A stretch of DNA of 64,000 nt from Pseudomonas sp. 7SR1 (GTDB lineage Bacteria; Pseudomonadota; Gammaproteobacteria; Pseudomonadales; Pseudomonadaceae): contig NZ_LT707064.1 in NCBI RefSeq assembly GCF_900156465.1, positions 2,020,001 through 2,084,000 of the forward strand, written 5' to 3'. Below the pieces are notes generated by a model. The model made no database searches, had not been told where the DNA came from, and saw only the letters and a list, made by a program, of their open reading frames with translations. The position numbers and the translations under genes are program-made. This document shows positions 45,573-53,516 of the stretch, piece by piece (positions within the stretch are counted from its first letter, which is position 1; every line of letters starts with the position of its first letter).

Positions 45573-45663
45573 CTGTGGGAGCGAGCCTGCTCGCGATAAC
45601 GGTCTGTCAGTGAGCGAGGGTGTCCACCGACGGAGCAATATCGCGAGCAGGTTCGCTCACCTG
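45573..45663. repeat. REP-type palindrome pair after etfB
   Basis: CTGTGGGAGCGAGCCTGCTC and ATCGCGAGCAGGTTCGCTCA face each other, likely marking the 3' end of the dgc transcript and the left border of the DnaA-box array. Confidence 0.85.
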
Positions 45664-45674
45664 AGTCATACGTT

Positions 45675-46270
45675 TACTCACAATCCCTGTGCGTGCGCCT
45701 GTGGATAACCTGTTCGCCCCTCGCTGAACCCCACGTCAAACAGGCCTTGCGCACCTATGCTCAAAAAATGACCAGTCTAACCTATGGTTTTTATTGGGTT
45801 TACTTGTGAACAGGCGACCCTTATCGTTCATGAGTTGCCCCCAATCTCTGTTGGCGCATTTGTGGATAAGATGTTCGCTATCCTCTGCAAGCCAGGCGCA
45901 GCGGTGCTTGCGCGGATTTGATCAATAAATGATCAATTCCTGTTCGACCGTGAAAAACTCTCCGGAAAACCGCGTTTTATCCCCGGTCGATGCGCTTTTC
46001 CACAGTTACGTCAAAATTACCCCCAAACGCTGTTGGCGCTTCTGTGGATAAGGTGTTCGTTTCGCCCTGGAGGCCTTGCGCGGCAAGGTGTTCAGGTTGT
46101 TGATTAAAAAACGATCAACTGGCTTGAAATCGCTCATCGTTCGTAACCTGCGGATTTTTATTCACTTTTCACTCAAGCAATTTACGCCATGCGCAGGAGT
46201 TGTCCCCATTAGCTGTGGGCGGTCATGTGGATAACTTGTTCGCGAAAGGCTAGATCCCGCGGCTTATATA
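45675..46270. repeat. Array of ~180-bp units with perfect DnaA boxes
   Basis: Four units carry a perfect DnaA box in the same orientation (TGTGGATAA at 45700, 45861, 46043 and 46226; spacings 161, 182, 183), each followed two bases later by TGTTCG and preceded by a CTGT(T/G)GGCGC-like stretch in the last three. An AT-rich dyad of the form TTGAT(N)GATCAA precedes units 3 and 4 (around 45919 and 46101), with a weaker one near 45765. A near-consensus box TTTTCCACA is at 45993. No gene is present between 45555 and 46657. Function is unknown; an origin-like or DnaA-titrating (datA-like) site is the working idea. Confidence 0.75.
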
Positions 46271-46373
46271 GTGCGAAACGCGATAGATCAAATTTCATAC
46301 AGTTCTAAGGGCGTGCCTTGACGTGGGACCGTGGTCTGTCTTCACTCCAATGGCACAAGGACATCGCCTCGTC

Positions 46374-46382
46374 TTATCCACA
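46374..46382 (-). promoter_or_regulatory. Additional perfect DnaA box
   Basis: TTATCCACA, opposite in orientation to the four array boxes, about 150 bases to their right and 275 bases before the GMC oxidoreductase gene. Confidence 0.7.
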
Positions 46383-46567
46383 TCTGGTTCAGGGAGAACA
46401 CATGATGGATAGCCCGCCCTCGCGCTTCTATTCAATTGCACCCTTGATCCGCGTTCAGATGCCTTGCGCTGTGTCGCCAAGGCGCAGCCGTCGCCGCGTC
46501 GTCAACCAGCGTGCCCGCCTATAGCGCCCGGTTTCTTCCCCGTTCCACACCGCTGACTGTCGCTCGA

Positions 46568-46650
46568 CTCCCCCGAGGAGAGTGGCCAGGCGCTCGTGCG
46601 CCCGAATGAAATGACAGGCAACCGCAGAGTTGCCCTTCTGCCTGAGAGGA
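46568..46650 (+). promoter_or_regulatory. Candidate structured leader of the GMC gene
   Basis: Immediately upstream of the ATG at 46658 are a hairpin GGCGC-TCGT-GCGCC and two mutually exclusive hairpins: GGCAAC with GTTGCC, or CAGGCA with TGCCTG, sharing the same left arm. The ribosome binding site (GAGAGGAC) lies next to the second right arm. This could be an attenuator or riboswitch-like leader; it does not match a class I can name. Confidence 0.35.
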
Positions 46651-46657
46651 CTTTGAC

Positions 46658-49600
46658 ATGACACGGATCTCGACCCCCATCAGCGAAATCAAGGAGCATT
46701 ACGACGTTATCGTCATCGGTTCCGGCTACGGCGGCGGCATTGCCGCGTCGCGCCTGTCCCGGGCCGGGCGCAAGGTGTGCCTGCTGGAGCGGGGCCGGGA
46801 AATACAGCCCGGCGAATATCCCAACACCATGCTCGCGGCCACGCAGGAGCTGCAGGTCCATGACCCGGACGGTCACATCGGCTCGCGTACCGGGCTGTTC
46901 GACCTGCACGTCAATGCACAGCAGAACGTCGTGGTCGGTTGCGGCCTGGGCGGCACGTCGCTGATCAATGCCAACGTCTCGCTGGAACCGGAGCCTGGCG
47001 TCTTCGAGGATCCGCGCTGGCCCCAGGCGGTGCGTGAACACCGCGACACACTGCTCAAGGATGGCTATGCAAGGGCTCGCGAAATGCTCAAGCCCAACGC
47101 CTACCCGGCATCGGAGCCGAACCTGCCCAAGCTCGACGCTCACGGCAAATCTGCCGATTACCTCAAGCAAGGGGCCCATTTCTACAAGCCTCCGATCAAC
47201 GTGACATTCGACAAGCTGCCCAACAACCTCAACCACGTGGGCGTCGAACAGCTTCCATGCAACGGCTGTGGCGATTGCGTTTCCGGTTGTAACAACAAGG
47301 CCAAGAACACCACCCTGATGAATTACCTGCCGGACGCCTGGAACCATGGCGCGGAGATTTTCTGCCAGGCCGAGGTGCGACACCTGGAGCGCGACGGCAA
47401 CGGCTGGATCGTGCATTTCCAGTACCTGGACAGTGGCCGCGAATTGTTTAGCGCACCGACTCTGTTCGTGCGCGCCGACATCGTGGTGGTGTCCGCCGGC
47501 ACCCTGGGCACCACCGAGATCATGCTGCGTTCCCGGGACAAGGGCTTGTCGATGTCCAATCAGTTGGGCGAGAACATGAGCGGCAACGGCGACATCCTCG
47601 GGTTCGGCCACAACTGTGACCAGGCCATCAACGGCATCGGCTTCGGCGCCCACTCGGCCAAGGAGTTGGATCCGGTGGGGCCGTGCATCACCTCGATCAT
47701 CGACATGCGCACCGAGGGCGACTGGCGCAGCCGCATGGTCATCGAGGAAGGCTCGATCCCTGGCGCCCTCGGCCGGCCCATGGTGCCGAGCATGGCAGCG
47801 TTTGCCGGGATGATCGGCGTGCCTACCGACACAGGCTTGGGGGCCGATCTCAAATACAAGGGGCGTGAAGCCGAGAGCTTCCTGCGCGGTCCCTATTACG
47901 GCGCGCTGCATAACATGCAGACCTACCTGATCATGAGCCACGACAATGGCAAGGGCCGCATGCTGCTCGACAGCAAGGATCAGTTGCGCATCGACTGGCC
48001 CGGTGTCGGCGAGCAGGAAAACGTCACCCTGGGCAACGAGCGCCTGCACCAGTGCACCAAGGCACTGGGCGGGATCTGGGTCGAAAACCCGATCTGGACC
48101 AAGCTGCTCAAGCACAGCATTGTCTCGGTCCACCCCTTGGGCGGTTGCGTCATGGGCGAAGATGCCACCCAGGGCGTGGTCAACCACAAGGGCCAGGTGT
48201 TCAGTGGCACCAGCGGCACGGATGTCCACCCGGGCCTGTATGTGGCCGATGGCGCGGTGATCCCGACGTCCCTGGCGGTCAACCCGTTGCTGACCATCTC
48301 GGCGGTGAGCGAGCGCAACATGGGGTTGCTGGCGGCCGATCATGGCTGGCAGATCGATTACACCCTGCCTTCGGCTCCGCGCAAACCGGTGGCGGCACCG
48401 ACCCTCGGGGTACAGTTCACCGAAACCATGAAGGGCTACTTTTCCACGGCGTTCACCCAGCCCCAGGGCACGGACCTGACGCTCTACGAAGCGGCGGCCA
48501 AGCGCGGCAAGGCGGACAACTCGCCCATCGAGTTCACCCTGACCATCACCGCCGACGATTTAAACCGGCTGATCAAGGAGCCGGAGCACGCCGCGACATT
48601 GGTGGGCACCCTGGACGCGCCGCTGCTTTCGCCCCAGCCGCTGGTAGCCAGCAACGGGGTGTTCAACCTGTTCGAGCAATACCAGGAACAGGTGGGCGTG
48701 CGCCACATGAACTACGACATGAAGCTGACCGCCGAGGACGGCAGCGATTATTACTTCAGCGCCTTCAAGACCGTACCCGAGGACAACGGGGTGTTGAACA
48801 TCTGGCATGACACCAGCACGCTCTACGTCACGCTCTACCGCGGGCCGGACAAGACCGGCGCGGTGATCGGCTCGGGAGTGATGCACATCCAGCCGGCCGA
48901 TTTCGCCAAGCAGATGACCACCATGAAGGTGCTCAATGCCCGCAACGAGCGCGAACGTGTCGAGGCTCTTGCGCGGTTCGGCAAGTTCTTCGCCGGTATC
49001 CTGTGGGAAAGCTATGGCGGGGTGTTCGCTGGCGACATCTACTTCAACCCGGACGCGCCGCCGCGCACCAAGCGCCCGCTGGACGCGCCGGCGCCGACGG
49101 TGCATTTCTTCCAGACCGAAGACAGCGTCGAGCTGCGCCTGACCCGCTACCAGGCTGGCAGCAAGGGCCCGGTGATGCTGGTTCATGGCCTGGGCGTGGG
49201 CTCCAATATCTTCTCCACCGATACCATCCACACCAATTTGCTGGAGTACCTGTGCAAGCACGGGTACGACGTCTGGCTGCTGGACCTGCGGGTAAGCATC
49301 CTGCTGCCCGCCAGCAAGCGTGAGTGGAACGGCGACCAGGTGGCCCGGTACGACTTCAAGGCCGCCATCGAGCAGATCCAGCAAGCGACCCTGGCTCGGG
49401 ACGTGCAATGCGTGGTGCATTGCTACGGCGCGACGACCTTCTTCATGTCGATGCTGGCCGGCTTGCAGGGGGTGCGCTCGGTGGTCTGTTCACAGATCGC
49501 CGCCGATACGGTGGTCGCCACGGCCACCGGCCTGAAGGCTGGCCTGCATCTGCCTGGCATGCTCGACGCCATCGGCATCAAGTCTCTCACCGCCTACGCC

Positions 49601-50110
49601 GATACCAAGGAGAACTGGTTCAACAGGCTCTACGACAAGGCGCTCAACGGCTATGCCCGGATCGAGGCCCAGGGCTACTGCACCAACCCGGTCTGCCACC
49701 GCATCACGTTCATGTATGCGTCGCTGTATCGCCACGACACCCTCAACGAAACCCTGCACGACAACCTGCATGAATTGTTCGGCGAGTCGAACATGCACAC
49801 CTTCGAGCACCTGGCGCTGATCGTGCGCAAGGGGCACCTGGTGGACTTCAAGGGCAACGACGTCTACATGCCGCATTTCGACCGGCTGAAGCTGCCGATC
49901 TGCTTCATCAGCGGTGCCGACAACCAGTGCTACCTGCCACAGAGCACCCTCAAGACCTACCAGCGGTTGTGCGAGATACACGATCCGCAGCTGTTCAGCC
50001 GTCATGAGGTGCCGGGCTACGGTCATATCGACTGCATCTTCGGCAAGGACGCGGTGGTGGATGTGTATCCGATCATTCTTGAGCACCTGGAGAAGACCGC
50101 CCTCGGCTGA
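46658..50110 (+). CDS. GMC oxidoreductase fused to alpha/beta hydrolase
   Basis: A 1150-residue fusion. Residues 1 to 570 are a GMC flavoprotein of the cholesterol-oxidase-like branch: VIVIGSGYGGGIAASRLSRAG, VVVGCGLGGTSLINANV, SVHPLGGCVMGEDA and the NPLLTISA end. A Cys cluster C201-x2-C204-x2-C207-x3-C211 is present. Residues 590 to 800 form a beta-rich middle domain I do not recognise. Residues 835 to 1150 are an alpha/beta hydrolase (MLVHGLGVGSNIF). The nucleophile elbow is VHCYGA with Cys922 instead of Ser; the Asp of FISGADNQ and the His of PGYGHID complete the triad. No signal peptide. The substrate is probably a lipid or sterol-like alcohol; this is inference. Confidence 0.85.
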   Translation: MTRISTPISEIKEHYDVIVIGSGYGGGIAASRLSRAGRKVCLLERGREIQPGEYPNTMLAATQELQVHDPDGHIGSRTGLFDLHVNAQQNVVVGCGLGGTSLINANVSLEPEPGVFEDPRWPQAVREHRDTLLKDGYARAREMLKPNAYPASEPNLPKLDAHGKSADYLKQGAHFYKPPINVTFDKLPNNLNHVGVEQLPCNGCGDCVSGCNNKAKNTTLMNYLPDAWNHGAEIFCQAEVRHLERDGNGWIVHFQYLDSGRELFSAPTLFVRADIVVVSAGTLGTTEIMLRSRDKGLSMSNQLGENMSGNGDILGFGHNCDQAINGIGFGAHSAKELDPVGPCITSIIDMRTEGDWRSRMVIEEGSIPGALGRPMVPSMAAFAGMIGVPTDTGLGADLKYKGREAESFLRGPYYGALHNMQTYLIMSHDNGKGRMLLDSKDQLRIDWPGVGEQENVTLGNERLHQCTKALGGIWVENPIWTKLLKHSIVSVHPLGGCVMGEDATQGVVNHKGQVFSGTSGTDVHPGLYVADGAVIPTSLAVNPLLTISAVSERNMGLLAADHGWQIDYTLPSAPRKPVAAPTLGVQFTETMKGYFSTAFTQPQGTDLTLYEAAAKRGKADNSPIEFTLTITADDLNRLIKEPEHAATLVGTLDAPLLSPQPLVASNGVFNLFEQYQEQVGVRHMNYDMKLTAEDGSDYYFSAFKTVPEDNGVLNIWHDTSTLYVTLYRGPDKTGAVIGSGVMHIQPADFAKQMTTMKVLNARNERERVEALARFGKFFAGILWESYGGVFAGDIYFNPDAPPRTKRPLDAPAPTVHFFQTEDSVELRLTRYQAGSKGPVMLVHGLGVGSNIFSTDTIHTNLLEYLCKHGYDVWLLDLRVSILLPASKREWNGDQVARYDFKAAIEQIQQATLARDVQCVVHCYGATTFFMSMLAGLQGVRSVVCSQIAADTVVATATGLKAGLHLPGMLDAIGIKSLTAYADTKENWFNRLYDKALNGYARIEAQGYCTNPVCHRITFMYASLYRHDTLNETLHDNLHELFGESNMHTFEHLALIVRKGHLVDFKGNDVYMPHFDRLKLPICFISGADNQCYLPQSTLKTYQRLCEIHDPQLFSRHEVPGYGHIDCIFGKDAVVDVYPIILEHLEKTALG

Positions 50111-50127
50111 CGCAAGGCCCAGTCGTC

Positions 50128-50222
50128 TGCATCGCCAGCAAGCTCGCTCCCATAGGGGGCCATGTGCCGCTGATTTTGTGCGCGCCACACATTCAGTGTG
50201 GGAGCGAGCTTGCTCGCGATAG
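50128..50222. repeat. REP-type palindrome pair inside the oxidase cassette
   Basis: TCGCCAGCAAGCTCGCTCCC and TGTGGGAGCGAGCTTGCTCG face each other between the GMC fusion gene and the cytochrome gene. Confidence 0.88.
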
Positions 50223-50273
50223 CGATCGCTAGAGCGCTGCATATCGTGAGTCAAGAATAAGGAAATGGATGCC

Positions 50274-52142
50274 ATGAACAGTTACATCCGCTGGTTCCAA
50301 CGCATCATCTGGGTGGGGATCGTCATGAACATGGTGTTCGCGATTCCGGCGCTGTTCGCGCCGGCGTTGCTGACGTCCATGCTTGGCTTGCCGCCCGTGC
50401 TGTCCGATCCATGGCTGGAGAACACCGGCATGCTGCTGGTGGGGATCAGCCTGTTCTATATGCCCTCGGGGTTCAATGCGCCGCGTTTCGTGGTTCATTC
50501 GTGGCTGTGCGTGCTGTCGCGGTTGGTGGCGGTGGTGTTCTGGATCTACCTGATCAACACCAATGACCAGGGGCTATTGTTCGTCCCCATGCTGATGGGC
50601 GACCTGAGCATGTTCCTCGTGCTTGGCATCCTGCTGTACCTGGGCAGCCCGGTCGCCAATCGGCCCATGGCCTTGCTCTGCGCCGGCTGGCGGGACTGGC
50701 GCGCGGGCTGGGCGCGGCGCTGGCAAAGTCATGGCTTCAAGGTCGGTGCGCTGGTGGTGGTGCTGGTGCTGGGTTTCGTCGGTTACCAGACCTGGTACCA
50801 GATGATCCGGGAGGTGCCGCAGCCGGACTTCGCCTCCGACGAAGACCACTACAAATATGCCGCCATCGGCCTGGGGATCGAGGCGCGGATTCCCTACTAT
50901 CTGTTTGCCGTGCTGCCTCAGATGTGTCCGGAGAAAATGCCCAGGCCCGGTGGCTACGAGGTGTTCGGCTTTCTCTATGAAAACGGCAACGACCTGCCCA
51001 TCGGCATGGCCAAGCGGCAGTTGGGGTATCCCACCGTGGAACCGAACTGCGCCCTGTGCCACACCGGCTCTTACCGGGCCAATGCCACGGATGTCGCGGT
51101 TCCGGTCGCCACTGCGCCGGCCAATACCCTGCAGCTGCAAGCCTTCCAATGGTTCGCCTACGATTGCGCCAGTGACCCGAAATTCACCGCGGATGCGGTG
51201 ATGGCGGCGATCAATGGCAAGTTCCAACTGGGTTTTTTCGAAAAGCTGTACAACCGCTACCTGATCATTCCGATGGCCAAGAGTGCGTTGCTCAAGCAGA
51301 AGCAGGCCTACGCCTGGCAGAAACTGCGCCCGGCCCAGGGGCCGGGCCGGACCGACACTTTCAACCCGACCAAAATGGTGGTGTTCGGCTTCCCGGATGA
51401 CTCAACCATTGGCACCGTGGACCTGCCGCAGGTCTGGAACCAGAAGCCTCGCGAGTCGCTTTACCTGCACTGGGACGGCAATAACAACAATATCCATGAG
51501 CGCAATTACGCCGCGGCCATGGCCGTAGGCGCGACGCCGCAATCGGTACTGCCGCCGAGCTTCAACCGGGTGACCAATTGGCTGCTGGGGCACAAGGCGC
51601 CCGCCTGGCCGTTCGCCCTGGACCAGGCGAAAGTCGCCCAAGGTAAGCCGATATGGGAGCAGAACTGCGCCGGTTGCCACGACTTCGGCCGCACCGACAC
51701 GGGCCAGGTCACCACCAACATCGACCAGTTGGGCACCGACCCTCATCGCCTGAACTCCTTCACCACCGGCCTGGTGGCGGCGTTCCACGGCTTCAAGAAG
51801 CCGCCGTTCGACTTCGGCGCCTACCGCAAGACCCAGAGCTACAGCAACACACCCACCGATGGCGTCTGGCTGCGAGCGCCATACCTGCACAACGGTTCGG
51901 TGCCGACCCTGTGGGACTTGCTGCAGCCGCCGGAACAGCGTCCGCAAGTGTTCTACACCGGCTCGGACATCTATGACCAGGAGAAAGTGGGCTTCATCAC
52001 CAGCGGTGAGCAGATGAAGGCAACGGCGGACTTCAAGTACGACACCCGCCTGGAGGGCAACCACAACGGTGGCCACTTGTATGGCACGCAACTGTCGGAC
52101 GCCGACAAGCGGGCCTTGATCGAATTCATGAAAACCCTGTGA
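50274..52142 (+). CDS. Membrane-anchored RoxA-like di-haem cytochrome c
   Basis: A 622-residue protein with about five N-terminal membrane helices (roughly 7 to 30, 48 to 65, 73 to 95, 102 to 122 and 158 to 175). A large periplasmic part follows. It has two haem c sites, CALCH at 259 to 263 and CAGCH at 465 to 469. LPIGMAKRQLGYPTVEPNCALCHTGSYR resembles the RoxA/RoxB rubber oxygenase and MauG-like family. RoxA proteins are secreted and soluble; the membrane domain here is unusual. The start at 50274 is favoured by AAGGA ten bases upstream. It likely accepts electrons from, or oxygenates the product of, the upstream GMC fusion. Confidence 0.8.
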   Translation: MNSYIRWFQRIIWVGIVMNMVFAIPALFAPALLTSMLGLPPVLSDPWLENTGMLLVGISLFYMPSGFNAPRFVVHSWLCVLSRLVAVVFWIYLINTNDQGLLFVPMLMGDLSMFLVLGILLYLGSPVANRPMALLCAGWRDWRAGWARRWQSHGFKVGALVVVLVLGFVGYQTWYQMIREVPQPDFASDEDHYKYAAIGLGIEARIPYYLFAVLPQMCPEKMPRPGGYEVFGFLYENGNDLPIGMAKRQLGYPTVEPNCALCHTGSYRANATDVAVPVATAPANTLQLQAFQWFAYDCASDPKFTADAVMAAINGKFQLGFFEKLYNRYLIIPMAKSALLKQKQAYAWQKLRPAQGPGRTDTFNPTKMVVFGFPDDSTIGTVDLPQVWNQKPRESLYLHWDGNNNNIHERNYAAAMAVGATPQSVLPPSFNRVTNWLLGHKAPAWPFALDQAKVAQGKPIWEQNCAGCHDFGRTDTGQVTTNIDQLGTDPHRLNSFTTGLVAAFHGFKKPPFDFGAYRKTQSYSNTPTDGVWLRAPYLHNGSVPTLWDLLQPPEQRPQVFYTGSDIYDQEKVGFITSGEQMKATADFKYDTRLEGNHNGGHLYGTQLSDADKRALIEFMKTL

Positions 52143-52169
52143 TCCAGGGCACTGCGAAGGAGCGTTCAC

Positions 52170-53414
52170 ATGTCATTACTGCATCATTGGGAACATGAGT
52201 TCGACAAGGTCAAGGTCCGCCTGCACGGGTTGGTCACGCGACTGGAAATGTCCTGGAAAAAACTCGTCAACGACCTGGAACCCGAGGAGTTCCAGGCCAT
52301 CGTCAAGCTCTTGCAACGCGGCCACGACCAGGCACGGCATGTCATCGAGCATGGTGATCTGCCGGATGACGAGCCTGCCGTGCCGTGGGAGCTGGCCCAC
52401 GGCCTGTCGATCCTGAAGCTTGGCAATGCCACGCCGTTGCCGCAAAGCGAGGATGAATTGCCGACCCGGGTCCTCAAGGACGGCACGTTGCTGGGCTGCC
52501 GTAAATGGGAGCTGCTGGATCTGCTGTGGAGCGAGGCGTTGCTCAAGTGGATCGAAAACCTGCGCCACCATGCGACCTTCGCCACCAACCCGGCGCTGGT
52601 GAAAATGGACCGCGACGTGGTGCTGGCCATCGCCGGCGACTGGGGGACCGGTCCCTTCGACAGCCATGCGCCGGCGGTGGCCGTCGCCAACCAGATGCAG
52701 CTGGCCCAGGCCGATTTCACCATCCATCTTGGGGATGTCTATTACGCCGGCACCCATTCCCAGGAAGACGTCGACATGGCCGGCTGGCCCCAGGGCAAGC
52801 ATGGCGCCTTCACCCTCAATTCCAACCACGAGATGTACAGCGGCGCCCACGGTTATTTCAAGGAACTGGCCAAGCGGTTCCCGGTGCAACAGGGCACCAG
52901 CTACTTTGCCTTGTACAACGACGACTGGCTGGTGGTCGGCCTGGACACCGCCTACGCTTCCGACGCCATGAACCTGTACATGGATGGCACCCTCAACACC
53001 CAGCAGATCGACTGGATGAAAAGCCTGCCCAAGCGCAAGAAACTGATGGTGCTCAGCCATCATCAGGGTTTCGATATCAGCGGGCATCATCAGACCGCGC
53101 TTTACCAACCGGTCTGCGACGCCCTTGGGCGCGAGCCCGACTATTGGTATTGGGGGCATCTGCACAACGGCATCTGCTACGCGCCTCAGGGCGGATTGCA
53201 TGCGCGCTGCGCCGGGCACGGAGCGATTCCCTACGGCACTACCAGCGAACTGAACGGGCATGCCCGGGTGCTGTGGTCGGAGACGGAGCTTGCGGGCGAT
53301 CCGGCGTATCCGGAGCGGGTGTTGAACGGGTACGTGAAGGTGCGGCTGGTGGGGGAGGAGATCGAAGAGACGTTTTATGGGGAGGATGGGTCGGTGCGGT
53401 GGTCTTCGAAGTAA
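52170..53414 (+). CDS. Calcineurin-type metallophosphoesterase
   Basis: A 414-residue protein with an N-terminal helical region of about 145 residues of unknown kind, then a metallophosphoesterase core: AGDWGTG, HLGDVYYAG, NSNHEMYSG, LSHHQG and WGHLHNG supply the two-metal site. No export signal is visible. It follows the cytochrome gene by 27 bases and is probably co-transcribed with it. The phosphoester substrate is unknown; the context suggests a lipid-linked or prenyl phosphate, but this is speculation. Confidence 0.85.
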   Translation: MSLLHHWEHEFDKVKVRLHGLVTRLEMSWKKLVNDLEPEEFQAIVKLLQRGHDQARHVIEHGDLPDDEPAVPWELAHGLSILKLGNATPLPQSEDELPTRVLKDGTLLGCRKWELLDLLWSEALLKWIENLRHHATFATNPALVKMDRDVVLAIAGDWGTGPFDSHAPAVAVANQMQLAQADFTIHLGDVYYAGTHSQEDVDMAGWPQGKHGAFTLNSNHEMYSGAHGYFKELAKRFPVQQGTSYFALYNDDWLVVGLDTAYASDAMNLYMDGTLNTQQIDWMKSLPKRKKLMVLSHHQGFDISGHHQTALYQPVCDALGREPDYWYWGHLHNGICYAPQGGLHARCAGHGAIPYGTTSELNGHARVLWSETELAGDPAYPERVLNGYVKVRLVGEEIEETFYGEDGSVRWSSK

Positions 53415-53433
53415 TCAGGTGAATGTCGGGCCG

Positions 53434-53508
53434 CTATCGCGAGCAAGCTCGCTCCCACAGGTTGTGTGAACAACACAGAACCCCTGTGGAGCGAACTTGC
53501 TCGCGATG
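53434..53508. repeat. REP-type palindrome pair
   Basis: ATCGCGAGCAAGCTCGCTCC and CTGTGGAGCGAACTTGCTCG face each other between the convergent metallophosphoesterase and gbcA genes, where a bidirectional stop is expected. Confidence 0.88.
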
Positions 53509-53516
53509 CTCCTGAC

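Noticed and set aside
46401..46523. Short ORF (40 codons) upstream of the GMC fusion gene
   Set aside because: It has a plausible ribosome binding site but basic, unremarkable content and no recognised family; mentioned only as part of a possible leader.
46568..46650. Possible glycine riboswitch before the GMC fusion gene
   Set aside because: GGAGAG and CTGAGAGG recall the class, but the closing strand that should be CUCUC is purine-rich here and the core CGAAGG/GGCAA arrangement is missing.
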